DNA of 64,000 bases from Variovorax sp. IB41 (lineage in GTDB: Bacteria; Pseudomonadota; Gammaproteobacteria; Burkholderiales; Burkholderiaceae_C), in the NCBI RefSeq assembly GCF_016405905.1, contig NZ_JAEFCB010000018.1, positions 1 to 64,000 of the forward strand, read 5' to 3'. A model generated the notes under the pieces. The model worked only from the letters and a program-made list of their open reading frames with translations. It was not told the DNA's origin and made no database searches. Numbering within the stretch: position 1 is the stretch's first letter; each line of letters begins with the position of its first letter. Below, piece by piece: positions 46,803-56,561 of the stretch. Made by a program: the position numbers and the translations under genes.

Positions 46803-48158
46803 ATGAGTTGGTACAACAAAGTCGCCTGGAGCGAAGGGCTCTTCCTGCGCCCGCAGCTGTTTCAGCAGCAGGAGCGCTACCTCGAACACCTCGCGCACAA
46901 GCGCACGGCATCGCTCAGTCCGTTCTACTGGGGCTTCAATCACTACAGCATCGACGCGGAGTCGTTGTCCCTCGGCAAGCTCGTGCTCGCCAGCGCCGCC
47001 GGCATTTTTTCGGACGGCACGCCGTTCGATGCGCCGGCCCAGACGCTCCCGCCCGCGCCGCTCACCATCCTTCCGGAGCATCTGGAGCAGGTCATCCATC
47101 TGGCCGTGCCCATCCGCACGCCCAACGGCGAGGAAACCACGTTCGACGATGTGCTGGCATCCGCTGCGTCGCTCGCGCGCTTCTCGGTTTTCGACATCGA
47201 GTTGCGCGACGCGAACTCCATCGGCCAGGGCCCGAAGACGGTGCAACTCTCCCGCCTGCGCTTGCGCCTGCTGCCGCAACGCGAACTCACGGATGCATGG
47301 ATCGGCCTTCCGCTCGCCAAGGTGACCGTGCTGCGCTCCGATGGAAGCATCGCCATCGATCCGCATCTGATACCGCCCGTGGCCGGCTACGGCGCGAGCC
47401 CGCTGCTGACCGATTGGGTGACGAACTTGCACGGCCTGTGCCGGCTTCGCGCGCAGTCTCTCGCGGCGCGGCTCAGCGGCAACGACGGCAAGTCCAGCGA
47501 AGCGGCCGAGGTGTCCGACTTCCTGCTGCTGCAGATCCTCAATCGCTACGAGCCCTTGTTCGAGCACTGGCTGCGTGTGCGGGAGACTTCGCCGGAGGTT
47601 CTCTACACCGCGCTGTGCACCCTCAGCGGGGAGCTCGCGACGTTCGTGCGCGCGAGCACGCGCCGCCCCGCCGCGCACCCGGCCTACCAGCACATCGATC
47701 CGTGTCTCTCGTTCAGGGAACTGATGGGCGACGTGCAGGCGCTGCTCAACGACGTGCTGGTGCGCAGCGCGCAGAGCATTCCGCTGGCCAATCGCGCCAA
47801 CGGCGTGCGCGTGGCGAGCGTCGAGCCGTCCGAACTGCAAGGCTTCTCCAGCCTCGTGTTCGCCGTGGCTGCCCATACGCCACCCGATCAACTGGCCAGT
47901 CAGTTTCCGGCGCGCTGCAAGGTCGGGCCGAGCGACCGGCTCGCCGAACTCATCCGTTCGCACCTGCCGGGCATCCCGTTGCAGACGCTGCCAGTGCCAC
48001 CGCGCCAGATTCCTTTCAACGCAGGGTTTGTCTATTTCCAGATCGACTCGCGCGGGCCGCTCTGGGAGCACATGGTCAAGCACGGCGGGCTCGCGCTGCA
48101 CGTGGCGGGTGAGTTCCCCGGTCTGCGCATGGAGCTGTGGGGCGTGCGCGAAAAATGA
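46803..48158 (+). CDS. tssK: T6SS baseplate protein TssK
   Basis: TssK trimers link the baseplate to the TssJLM membrane complex. The 451-residue protein opens with the family block SWYNKVAWSEGLFLRPQLFQ, and later has FLLLQILNRYEPLFEHW, SFRELMGDVQALLNDV and GFVYFQIDSRGPLWEHM. The length matches the family. It starts 33 bases after tssJ and its stop overlaps tssL as ATGA. Since tssF and tssE are not in the cluster, its usual baseplate partners must be encoded elsewhere if the system works. Confidence 0.97.
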   Translation: MSWYNKVAWSEGLFLRPQLFQQQERYLEHLAHKRTASLSPFYWGFNHYSIDAESLSLGKLVLASAAGIFSDGTPFDAPAQTLPPAPLTILPEHLEQVIHLAVPIRTPNGEETTFDDVLASAASLARFSVFDIELRDANSIGQGPKTVQLSRLRLRLLPQRELTDAWIGLPLAKVTVLRSDGSIAIDPHLIPPVAGYGASPLLTDWVTNLHGLCRLRAQSLAARLSGNDGKSSEAAEVSDFLLLQILNRYEPLFEHWLRVRETSPEVLYTALCTLSGELATFVRASTRRPAAHPAYQHIDPCLSFRELMGDVQALLNDVLVRSAQSIPLANRANGVRVASVEPSELQGFSSLVFAVAAHTPPDQLASQFPARCKVGPSDRLAELIRSHLPGIPLQTLPVPPRQIPFNAGFVYFQIDSRGPLWEHMVKHGGLALHVAGEFPGLRMELWGVREK

Positions 48159-49537
48159 CACCAATCGTTGACAACACCATGCGCGATCAGGACGAGCCCA
48201 ACGGCGTCCCGGGCGACGCCGATTCGGCCGACGGCTCGTGGCCGGATGATCAGCCGGCGGAGGTGCATCTCGCTCCAGAATCGCCGATGCAGGCGCGTCT
48301 CGCTGCAGTGGCTGCCGCTCGGAATCCCCTGCTCGAAGCAGCCCAGCCTCTGTTGCGCGCGCTCGCCGACATGCCGGCGACGCTCGGCACCGACGGCGTG
48401 ACGATTCTTCATCGGCTGCTGGAGCGCGAGGTCGCGCTTTTCCAGTCGCTGTGCAGCAGCGCGCAGATCCGGCACGAGCATGTCGTGGCCGCGAGCTATT
48501 CGTTGTGCACGGCGCTCGACGAGTCCGCCAACAGCACCGAATGGGGCGGTGGCAAGAACGGCGAAGCTGGCATCTGGGCCGGGCAGCAACTTGCCGCGAA
48601 GTTTCACGGCGATACCAAGGGCGGCGACAAGTTCTTCCTGCTGGTGGGACGCCTGGCGGCCAGCCCGCAGGAACACGTCGATCTGCTCGAGCTGATGTAC
48701 CAGGTGCTCGGGCTCGGGTTCGAGGGGCGCTTCAGCACCGCGGCCAACGGACGCCGACAGCTCGAGACGGTTCGCCATCGGCTGTTCACGCTGCTCGGGA
48801 CCGCGCGTGGCGATGTGCCACACGACCTTTCTCCGCACTGGCGGGGCGTGGGGGCCGGCACATTCCGGTTGCTGCGCAGCGTGCCGGTCTGGCTGACGGC
48901 CTCGCTGCTGGCGCTGGTCTTGTGCGGACTGTTCGCTTGGTACAAGTACCAACTGCTGCGGATGAGTGCCGACGTGGCGCAGCGCATCGCCGCCATCGGG
49001 CAGATGCGTCCGCCACCGGTGTCGCCGGCGCCGCCGGTCAAGCCGCTGCGCTTGAAAGAACTGCTGGCACCCGAGATCGCGCGCGGCACGGTGAGCGTGG
49101 AAGAAGACGAGCGCCGCAGCGCGGTGAGCTTCAGGGGCGACGACATGTTCGTCCCCGGCCAGGCCCGCCTGAACGCACGGATTCTTTTGGTCCTGGCCAA
49201 GGTGGCGGACGAGATCAATCAGGTCTCGGGCTCGGTGCAGGTCACCGGCCACTCCGACAACCGGCCGATCAAGACCCGCGAGTTTCCCGACAACCAAGTC
49301 CTGAGCGAGAAGCGTGCCGAAGCCGTCGCTGCCGTGCTGCAGGAGAAGGGCGTGGTGGCTTCGCGCATACGCACCGAAGGACGGGGCGACACGATGCCGG
49401 TTGCCGACAGCGCAACGGCCGCGGGACGCGCCAGGAATCGACGCGTCGATATCGTCGTCACCCAGGGCGATGGCAACAACGCCGTGCGAGCCGCATCACC
49501 CTCGCCAACGCCTGCGCCAGCGCCGGCGCCGCGCTAG
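48155..49537 (+). CDS. tssL: T6SS membrane protein TssL with C-terminal OmpA-like domain
   Basis: TssL forms the inner-membrane part of the trans-envelope complex with TssM. The 460-residue protein has a cytoplasmic DotU/IcmH domain (about residues 50-230, with SYSLCTALDESANSTEWG and LELMYQVLGLGFEGRFS) and one membrane helix (VWLTASLLALVLCGLFAWY). The periplasmic OmpA-like domain includes VTGHSDNRPI and the peptidoglycan-binding pattern NQVLSEKRAEAVAAVL starting at Asn380. This extended form fixes the complex to the cell wall. It overlaps tssK by four bases; a Pro/Ala-rich tail ends it. Confidence 0.97.
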   Translation: MTPIVDNTMRDQDEPNGVPGDADSADGSWPDDQPAEVHLAPESPMQARLAAVAAARNPLLEAAQPLLRALADMPATLGTDGVTILHRLLEREVALFQSLCSSAQIRHEHVVAASYSLCTALDESANSTEWGGGKNGEAGIWAGQQLAAKFHGDTKGGDKFFLLVGRLAASPQEHVDLLELMYQVLGLGFEGRFSTAANGRRQLETVRHRLFTLLGTARGDVPHDLSPHWRGVGAGTFRLLRSVPVWLTASLLALVLCGLFAWYKYQLLRMSADVAQRIAAIGQMRPPPVSPAPPVKPLRLKELLAPEIARGTVSVEEDERRSAVSFRGDDMFVPGQARLNARILLVLAKVADEINQVSGSVQVTGHSDNRPIKTREFPDNQVLSEKRAEAVAAVLQEKGVVASRIRTEGRGDTMPVADSATAAGRARNRRVDIVVTQGDGNNAVRAASPSPTPAPAPAPR

Positions 49538-49557
49538 AGGCGACTCGGGAATCACTC

Positions 49558-52500
49558 ATGCAATACATCAAACAATTCCTGGCATTTCTTTTTTCCCGGC
49601 AGATGCTGGCCTTCCTCGCCATGGTGCTGCTGGCAATGGCGATCTGGTTCGTCGGCCCGTTGCTCGCCGTCGACGGACTGCGGCCGCTGGCGCCGGTCGG
49701 TGTGCGGGTGACTTTCATCGTGCTGCTGCTGGTGCTGGGCATCCTCTGGCTGGTCTCGGGTCCATACAGCCTGGTGGGAGTCGCTGCGCTGTGCTTGCTG
49801 CTGTGGCAGGCGGGCCCCTTGCTGGAGATCGGCACTGCAAAGCCGCTGGCTCCAGCCTGGGTGCGCGCGGCGATCATCGGCGCGATCCTGCTGCTGTATG
49901 CGCTGTACTGGCTCTACCGGCTCTGGCAAGCGCTGCGCAACAACGAGGACCTGCTCGCACGCGTCCTGAGCTTCGGAAAGGACGTGGGCAAGGACGAGAC
50001 CGGCAGGGAAGAGATCAAGACGGTCACCACCGCGGTCACTCGCGCATTGGCGCAGCTCAAGGGCATGCGCGGCCGTGGCGGATTGCGTCGCCTGCTCGAG
50101 GGCCGGCGCTATCTGTACGAGTTGCCCTGGTACATGATCGTCGGCAGCTCCGGCACGGGAAAGACCACGGCGCTGCTCAACGCGGGAATGCAGTTTCCGC
50201 TGGCGCGGCAGATGGGCAATGCGTCCAAGCGCGTGGTGTTCAAGTCCGAAGGCGGCACGCTGCATTGCGACTGGTGGTTTGCCAACGAGGCCGTGCTGAT
50301 CGACACGGCCGGCCGCTACACCACGCAGGAAAGCGATCCCGTGATCGATCCGCTCGAGTGGCGTGGTTTTCTCGGCCTGCTGCGCAAGCACCGCACGCGC
50401 GCGCCGCTCAACGGCGTGATCGTTGCGCTCAACGCCGCCGAACTGCTGACCATGACCGAGATGGAGCGCGCCGAGCATGCCGGCATGGTGCGCGACCGCC
50501 TGACCGATCTGCGCCAGGAGCTGGGCATCCGCTTTCCCGTGTACGTCGTCGTCACGAAGATGGACCTGCTGCGGGGTTTCAGCGAGTACTTCCAGTCACT
50601 CACCAGCGAAGGGCGCATGCAGGCCTGGGGCTTCACGCTGCCGTTCAACGGCATTAAGAACGCGCGCGCCACAGCGCAGGTTCGCGAGACCTTGCGCACG
50701 CAAGTCGAAGCGGAGCTGGCCTTGCTCAAGGACCGGCTCGCCGACGGCTTGCGCGCGCGGCTGAACGAAGAGTTCGACGTGGAGCGCCGCAAGCGCCTGT
50801 TTGCATTGCCGCAGGAACTGGCCGGGTTGTCGGTGCCGCTGGTGCCGATGCTCGACGAGATCTTTCTGGTCTCGCGTTTCGACAGGACGCAACTGCACGA
50901 CACGCTACGTGGTGTGTATTTCACGAGCGGCGCGCAAGCCCACGCGGAAGTGCCAGCGGACCCGGGCACGCTGCTTCAGCGGTTGCGGCGCAGCCTCGGC
51001 CTGTCGCCACCTCCGAACCCGCAGGCGGTCGGCACGGCGCCGGGGCGGGGGCAGCAGGGCTTCTTTCTCCAGGACCTGCTGACCAAGGTCATCATCCCGG
51101 AAGCCCATCTGGTGAAGCCCAACCTCCGCTGGGAATTCCGATTCAGGCTGCTGCGCCTGACGGGGCATGCGCTGTCGGTGGTGATCTTCCTGTGGCTGGC
51201 CAGCGCGCTGGCCCTGAGCTTCGGCAACAACCGCCAGTACCTGGGCACCGTCGGGCAGCGCACCGATGTGCTCGCGGGCCAGGTGCGCGCGCTGCTCGGC
51301 AACTTCAAGCCCGCGGGTGTGCCGGATGTGCTCAATGGCGCCAGCGAGTTGCCTGGCTACACAGGCCTGGACATCGACAACCCGCCGGGCAGTTTTCTTT
51401 ACGGCCTGTACACCGTGCCGCCGGTGCTGGCGGCGACGGGCGAAACCTATGCGCAGCTGCAGGACCACACCTTGCTGCCGACCATCCTGCAGCGCATGGA
51501 AGCCGTGCTGACGCAGAGCATGAAGGACGGCGATGCCAAGACGGCCTATGAAACCCTGCGCGTCTACAAGCTCCTGCACGACAGGGACCACTACATGAAG
51601 GGCGGCGCGCGGGACGTGCGCAACTGGGTGCTCAAGGACTGGGAGCAGGCGGACAGCGCCGCGGCCTTCGGCGGACGCGCGTCGATGGTGGGCCATGTGA
51701 CGGCGCTCTTTTCCGGCGAGCGTCCGGTGCAGGCGGCGTCGCTGCCCAACGAGGGGTTGGTGCGCGCGGTGCAGGACTTCCTGAACGGCAACACCTCGAC
51801 GCAGCGCGTGTACGAGCGCGCCAAGGCGGCCATGCTGCCCGATGCGCCGCAGGAGTTCACGCTGGTCCGCGCAGTCGGACCTCAGGCCGGCACGGTGTTC
51901 TCGCGCGCCGGCGGCCTGCCGCTCGAAAAGGGCGTGCCGGGCCTCTTCACTTACGACGGATACCACGACGTCTTCAGCAAGCGTTTGCCGGAGTTCGTCG
52001 GGCAGGCGATCGACGACGATGCCTGGGTCATGGGGCGGGGAGCATCCGGGCCGCTCGACGCGGCGGCTCGCAAGCTGCAGAACGATCCCTTGCTCGACGA
52101 CATCCGCCGCCAGTACCTGAGCGAATACGCGCAGCAATGGGAGGCCTTCCTCGAATCGATTCGCACGGTCAGCGGCAGCGACACCACGGGCACCAGCCTG
52201 GGGTTCGACCTGGGCGTGCTGCGGCAGTTTGCCGCGCCCGATTCACCGCTGGCCCGGCTGGCGCGTGCGGCAGCGCGCGAGACCACGCTGTCGCGTCCCT
52301 TGGTCGTGGATGCGCAGCAAGAGAAGGGCTTCCTGGACAAGGCCTCCGACGAACTGAGCAAGAAGACCAGCGCGATCGGCAGGAACCTCGGCATTCGCGC
52401 CGAGGAGCGGCTCGAAAAGCAGATCGTCGACAACCGCTTCGCCGCGCTGCGCGAGGTCGTGACCGGCCAGCCGGACATTGGTGCGGGGAATGTCGGCACT

Positions 52501-53556
52501 GCCGGTGCCAAACCCGGGCTCGAAACCATTTCGGGCCTGGTCAACGAGTTCTACACCTTGCTCGTCGTGGCCGACACGGCGCTCACTGCGGGGAGCTTGC
52601 CACCCGGTGGCTCCGAGGTCGGTGCGCGCCTGAAGCTGGAAGCCGGGAAGCTCCCGGCGCCGTTTCGCGAGGTGCTGACCGCGCTGGCCACCAGCGGCGG
52701 CGACAAGGTGGTGCTGGGCGCCACCGGCATCCTGCGCAATCAGGCGCAGCAGCAACTGGACCGCATCATGGGCCTGATGGCGATGCAGGTCGGCGAGCCC
52801 TGCAGGCGCGGCGTGGAAGGGCGCTATCCGCTGGCTGCCGTGGCGCAGGACGCGTCCATCGAGGACTTCACGCTGGTCTTCGCCGCGGGCGGCGCCGCGG
52901 ACGAGTTCTTCAACAAGTACCTGGCTTCGTACGTCGACACCAGCGTGCGTCCCTGGCGCTACAAGGACCCGAGCGTGGCCAACGCCATGGTCGGCGCGGA
53001 AGCCGCCCCCGGCGGTGCAGTGCCGTCGCCCGCGACCACGGGCCCGACCTTGCTCGGCGAGCTGCTCAAGCTGCTGGCCCAGAGCGGGCCGAACCTCGAT
53101 GCCTTCTATCGCGCGCAACAGATTCGCGATCTGTTCTTTCGCGATGCCGGCGGCAAGAGGCTGGCGTGGAAGATGGACCTGCGGGTGCTCGAGCTGGAGC
53201 CCAGCATCACCGACCTGCTCATCGACATCGATGGACAGGGGCAACGCTACATCCATGGCCCGGTGCAGGCGTTCGCCGTCAACTGGCCGGGGCCGCGCGG
53301 CGGCGCGATGGCGGAGATCACCGCGAACCCTCGAATCTCGGGGCCGACCTCGACCTTTCTGGCCAACGGGCCATGGGCACTGTTCCGGTTGCTTGAAAAG
53401 GGCCGCATCGTGAACACCGCAACGCCGGGGCGGCTGAGCGTCGAGTACGCGTTCGACGGCCGCAAGGCGCTGATCGACGTCAGTTCCGGCAGCCAGCCCA
53501 ATCCGCTCAACAGCGATGTGCTCAAGGGCTTCCGCTGCCCGGGACGGGCGGCCTGA
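49558..53556 (+). CDS. tssM: T6SS membrane protein TssM (IcmF)
   Basis: TssM is the main structural protein of the trans-envelope complex; its periplasmic part contacts TssJ. The 1332-residue protein has two N-terminal membrane regions (FLAMVLLAMAIWFVGPLLAV and FIVLLLVLGILWLVSG, then IIGAILLLYALYWLY), a cytoplasmic NTPase-like domain with Walker A GSSGTGKT at 196-203, a third membrane segment near residue 540 (LSVVIFLWLASALALSF), and a large periplasmic part. The frame is open 369 codons upstream, but this start follows the tssL stop by 20 bases and begins the family sequence. It is slightly longer than most. Confidence 0.96.
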   Translation: MQYIKQFLAFLFSRQMLAFLAMVLLAMAIWFVGPLLAVDGLRPLAPVGVRVTFIVLLLVLGILWLVSGPYSLVGVAALCLLLWQAGPLLEIGTAKPLAPAWVRAAIIGAILLLYALYWLYRLWQALRNNEDLLARVLSFGKDVGKDETGREEIKTVTTAVTRALAQLKGMRGRGGLRRLLEGRRYLYELPWYMIVGSSGTGKTTALLNAGMQFPLARQMGNASKRVVFKSEGGTLHCDWWFANEAVLIDTAGRYTTQESDPVIDPLEWRGFLGLLRKHRTRAPLNGVIVALNAAELLTMTEMERAEHAGMVRDRLTDLRQELGIRFPVYVVVTKMDLLRGFSEYFQSLTSEGRMQAWGFTLPFNGIKNARATAQVRETLRTQVEAELALLKDRLADGLRARLNEEFDVERRKRLFALPQELAGLSVPLVPMLDEIFLVSRFDRTQLHDTLRGVYFTSGAQAHAEVPADPGTLLQRLRRSLGLSPPPNPQAVGTAPGRGQQGFFLQDLLTKVIIPEAHLVKPNLRWEFRFRLLRLTGHALSVVIFLWLASALALSFGNNRQYLGTVGQRTDVLAGQVRALLGNFKPAGVPDVLNGASELPGYTGLDIDNPPGSFLYGLYTVPPVLAATGETYAQLQDHTLLPTILQRMEAVLTQSMKDGDAKTAYETLRVYKLLHDRDHYMKGGARDVRNWVLKDWEQADSAAAFGGRASMVGHVTALFSGERPVQAASLPNEGLVRAVQDFLNGNTSTQRVYERAKAAMLPDAPQEFTLVRAVGPQAGTVFSRAGGLPLEKGVPGLFTYDGYHDVFSKRLPEFVGQAIDDDAWVMGRGASGPLDAAARKLQNDPLLDDIRRQYLSEYAQQWEAFLESIRTVSGSDTTGTSLGFDLGVLRQFAAPDSPLARLARAAARETTLSRPLVVDAQQEKGFLDKASDELSKKTSAIGRNLGIRAEERLEKQIVDNRFAALREVVTGQPDIGAGNVGTAGAKPGLETISGLVNEFYTLLVVADTALTAGSLPPGGSEVGARLKLEAGKLPAPFREVLTALATSGGDKVVLGATGILRNQAQQQLDRIMGLMAMQVGEPCRRGVEGRYPLAAVAQDASIEDFTLVFAAGGAADEFFNKYLASYVDTSVRPWRYKDPSVANAMVGAEAAPGGAVPSPATTGPTLLGELLKLLAQSGPNLDAFYRAQQIRDLFFRDAGGKRLAWKMDLRVLELEPSITDLLIDIDGQGQRYIHGPVQAFAVNWPGPRGGAMAEITANPRISGPTSTFLANGPWALFRLLEKGRIVNTATPGRLSVEYAFDGRKALIDVSSGSQPNPLNSDVLKGFRCPGRAA

Positions 53557-53560
53557 TCCC

Positions 53561-54280
53561 ATGCTGAAAAAACTGATCGCCCCTTGGTGCATTCTTCCGC
53601 CGGCCATCTGGGGCAAGTTGCCGGACCACGCGGACTTCGTGCGCAGCGGCGTGCGCCATGGGGAAGCGGAGGCGTGGATGCTGTGGCTCGCACAGCGAGG
53701 CTTCAACGCGGAAGCCGGCGTCGCCGCCAGGGCCGTGTCCGCGCCGGTCGCTTTCGTGCTGCCTGCCGGTGACTTGTCGTTTGCACGGCGACGGTTCGTG
53801 TTCGGCGTGATGGCGCCGTCTATCGACAAGGTGGGGCGATCCCATCCCCTGGTGATCTATCAGCAGGCACACCCGCGCTGGGCCATGCGTCATTTCGAGG
53901 CGCAACGCGATCAGCCGCTCAATTGGCAGTTCTGGCTTGCGCGCGCCGTGGCCCGCCATGCGCGCGCGCAAGGCCATGCCGACTTTCATGCGTTGGAGTC
54001 CACGGTGCGTGCGTTGTGGGAGGAGAGTTGCAAGACGGAGAAAGACCGCCCCGGACAGCGGACTCACCGAATGGAAGCCGTGCTCGACCAGGGGATGGGC
54101 CCCGCACCCGGCAACGATCCCGCCGCCGGGCTGCACGGCGTTCGCCATCTCCCGTGGGCCGATTGGCCGCATCGCCTGCAAGGCGCGCGTGCCGAAAGTG
54201 CGTTCTGGCAGCAAGACGCCGAGGGGCGTTTCATCGGCGCCGCCAACAGGTTGCAGAAGCTGTGGGGCGGCGTGCGATGA
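53561..54280 (+). CDS. tagF: T6SS-associated protein TagF
   Basis: TagF-type proteins repress T6SS after translation in Pseudomonas and others, often by binding the FHA protein. The 239-residue protein opens PWCILPPAIWGKLPDHADFV and shows VAFVLPAGDLSF, FVFGVMAPSIDKVGRSHPLV, and the closing region AESAFWQQDAEGRF. No fused phosphatase domain is present. It starts four bases after tssM and overlaps the TagK/FHA-like gene as ATGA, so the two are co-translated and probably work together. Confidence 0.9.
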   Translation: MLKKLIAPWCILPPAIWGKLPDHADFVRSGVRHGEAEAWMLWLAQRGFNAEAGVAARAVSAPVAFVLPAGDLSFARRRFVFGVMAPSIDKVGRSHPLVIYQQAHPRWAMRHFEAQRDQPLNWQFWLARAVARHARAQGHADFHALESTVRALWEESCKTEKDRPGQRTHRMEAVLDQGMGPAPGNDPAAGLHGVRHLPWADWPHRLQGARAESAFWQQDAEGRFIGAANRLQKLWGGVR

Positions 54281-55371
54281 ATACCGAAAACCCTCATGCG
54301 ATCAGCGGCAACGTGACCCCTTTGCTTCTTCGTCTGACGCACAGCGGCGGCGAGGCGCGGAACGCGACCATGCTGATTCCCCCGGCCGGCGCGGGCATGG
54401 CCGATGCCCTCCAGCTGTGCGGCGAGCGCCAGAGCGATGCCCAGTGGCGCGTCGCGAACCTGTGCCGCATTGCGTGGCGCGGTGAAGCCGGCGGCTGGCA
54501 GTTGCTGAATGGAAGCTACACGCTCGTATGCGCACACAACGGCGTACGCATCCCGGTCGGCGCGGCGGTGACCGTTGCAGCGGGCGACACGCTCGAACTG
54601 GGGTTGCTGCGCTTCGTGCTGGAGTCGGGGGAAGGCGTTGTGCCTGAACAGATGCACGTGGAACCCAGGACGTCGGGAAACCGGCTGGATGTGTTCGATC
54701 ACTGGGCCACCGCGTCTCCGGCGCCGGCAGGGACACCGCATGGTTTCGATCTGCGCGATCTACGCGATCTGGACGGTCGCGGTAGCGAGCTTCGGATCGA
54801 TACCTTTGCCGATCCTTTCGGCGTGCTCGACATCGCGGGCGCCAGGTCTCGCCCGGCCGCAGACACCCTGGCCGGCCTGCTCGGCGAAAAGTCGCGACGC
54901 GAAGCGCGGCCTGCGCCCGCCGCGCGACCACCGACGCCTCCCGGGCCCGCGGAATCCGTGCTGGACGAATTGCATGAAGAGTTCGTGCGCGTGGTCCAGG
55001 ACCCCGACCAGCTCGCAGGCCGGATCGATTGGGAAGGATTCGTGGTTTTCGGCGGCGAGACTGCGCCGACGCTGGACGAATTGAGCAAACAGGCCGAGCC
55101 CTATGCCTTGCTGCGCGACATCCTGCTGCCGCGCGAAGGCATCGACCAGGTCATCGACGAGTTCGAGCCGCTCGCGCGATCGGGGCTTCTCGAAGCGGAG
55201 CCCTCGGAAGATGTGCTGGGCCTGTTCGCGCCAGAGCTTGTTCGCGAGGCCAGGACTTCGTTGCCGAGCCTCACGCGGCGCGAGCACCACGATCTCTCGC
55301 CGGACAGCCACGTCCGGATCGGCTCGATGCGCGTCGGCGGCGAAGAGGGCGAGAAGGAGGGCGCTTCGTGA
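54277..55371 (+). CDS. TagK/FHA-like T6SS-associated protein
   Basis: The 364-residue protein has an N-terminal part (residues 10-115) that ends in an FHA-like strand pattern (NGVRIPVGAAVTVAAGDTLE, LGLLRFVLES) but lacks the canonical GR...SxxH phosphothreonine motif, so ligand binding is doubtful. A disordered Pro-rich linker (residues 200-230, APAARPPTPPGPAE) leads to a C-terminal helical domain (LLPREGIDQVIDEFEPLARS, LLEAEPSEDVLGLF), as in TagK proteins. No PpkA kinase or PppA phosphatase gene is present here. It is co-translated with tagF and tssG (ATGA and GTGA overlaps). Confidence 0.75.
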   Translation: MNTENPHAISGNVTPLLLRLTHSGGEARNATMLIPPAGAGMADALQLCGERQSDAQWRVANLCRIAWRGEAGGWQLLNGSYTLVCAHNGVRIPVGAAVTVAAGDTLELGLLRFVLESGEGVVPEQMHVEPRTSGNRLDVFDHWATASPAPAGTPHGFDLRDLRDLDGRGSELRIDTFADPFGVLDIAGARSRPAADTLAGLLGEKSRREARPAPAARPPTPPGPAESVLDELHEEFVRVVQDPDQLAGRIDWEGFVVFGGETAPTLDELSKQAEPYALLRDILLPREGIDQVIDEFEPLARSGLLEAEPSEDVLGLFAPELVREARTSLPSLTRREHHDLSPDSHVRIGSMRVGGEEGEKEGAS

Positions 55372-56543
55372 CGCAAACCCCGGCCAAGCCCGCGCTGCAG
55401 GAAATGCTCGCGCAATTGCGTGCGACTCCCTGGAAGTTCGGATTTCTCGCGGTGTTGAGGCGCTTCGGCGCCGCCTGGTCAGAACAGCCTCCCATCGGAC
55501 TCGCAAGCCGCCCGCAGCAAGAGCCTTTCCGGTTGGGGCAGGCGGCCGCCTTGATCTTTGCGCCGCGCGAGATCGCCGCCGTGGTGTTGCCGGGCGAATC
55601 GGCGCAGCGCTTGCCGGGGGCTCCACCCCCGCGCGCCGGGAACAACCCGGCGCTTCCCGTGATGCGCGTGTACGGACTGGGCCTGCTGGGCCCCAACGGG
55701 CCGCTTCCGCTGCACTACACAGAACTGGTGCGCGATCGTGCCGAGAATCACAACGACAGCACGCTGGCGGACTTTCTGGACCTCTTCCATCACCGCTACC
55801 TCACGCACATGTACCGCGCGTGGGCGCAGAGCCAGGCTGCCGCGGGCCTGGATCGCGCGGAGGATGAAGCTTTCAGCCGCTACGTCGCACGCCTCACGGG
55901 TCATGACCCGCTGGAGATCCGCGATTCGGTGTTGCCCGCGCATGCGCGCCTCGCGGCATCCACGCACCTGGGCCGCGAGGCCCGCAACCCCGATGGGTTG
56001 GCCGCCACAGTGGCCCGGTTCTTCGCGGTGCCCGTGCAGCTTCAGGAGTTCGTGCTGCACTGGATCCGCATCGACGACGAAGACCAGAGCCATCTGGGCC
56101 GCGCGCGCGCCTCCAGCGTCATGGGCGCCGGGGCGATCGCGGGGGAGGTCGTCGCCGATCGGCAGAACAAGTTCCGGCTCGTGATCGGGCCGTTGAAGCT
56201 CGAGCAGTACCTGCGCTTCACGCCGCGCGGGCAGGACCTCGCGCTGCTCGTCGAATGGGTGCGCGCCTTCGTCGGCCATGAGTTCGTCTGGGAGGTCGAA
56301 CTGCGCATCCGCAACGACAGCACGCCGCCCGCCCGGCTCGACGACGGGGAAAGGCTCGGGTGGTCCACCTGGCTCGGCGGCGCCGAGGGCAGGGGGGCGG
56401 GGCAGGCCGCGGCGCGAGCCGCGTCACGAACTGCGTCACGAACGGCGGCGCACGCGGCCGACTTCACCGTCGGGATGGTGTTCGAGCCGGAGCAGTACAT
56501 CGGCTCGCGCTATCGCGACGGCGATGCCCGGACCTTTCATTGA
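55368..56543 (+). CDS. tssG: T6SS baseplate wedge protein TssG
   Basis: TssG, with two TssF copies, forms the baseplate wedge that binds TssE and TssK. The 391-residue protein opens with family features LRATPWKFGFLAVLRRFGAA and continues MRVYGLGLLGPNGPLPLHYT, NDSTLADFLDLFHHRYL, and FTPRGQDLALLVEWVRAFVG. The GTG overlaps the preceding stop as GTGA. The last 50 residues are Ala/Arg-rich and variable. Its obligate partner gene tssF, normally adjacent, is absent, and so is tssE. Confidence 0.95.
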   Translation: MTQTPAKPALQEMLAQLRATPWKFGFLAVLRRFGAAWSEQPPIGLASRPQQEPFRLGQAAALIFAPREIAAVVLPGESAQRLPGAPPPRAGNNPALPVMRVYGLGLLGPNGPLPLHYTELVRDRAENHNDSTLADFLDLFHHRYLTHMYRAWAQSQAAAGLDRAEDEAFSRYVARLTGHDPLEIRDSVLPAHARLAASTHLGREARNPDGLAATVARFFAVPVQLQEFVLHWIRIDDEDQSHLGRARASSVMGAGAIAGEVVADRQNKFRLVIGPLKLEQYLRFTPRGQDLALLVEWVRAFVGHEFVWEVELRIRNDSTPPARLDDGERLGWSTWLGGAEGRGAGQAAARAASRTASRTAAHAADFTVGMVFEPEQYIGSRYRDGDARTFH

Positions 56544-56561
56544 CACGTTCACCGGAAATCC

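Noticed and set aside
48451..49557. Extension of tssM by 369 codons upstream
   Set aside because: The extension lies in tssL in another frame. TssM homology and membrane segments begin at the ATG at 49558, just after the tssL stop.
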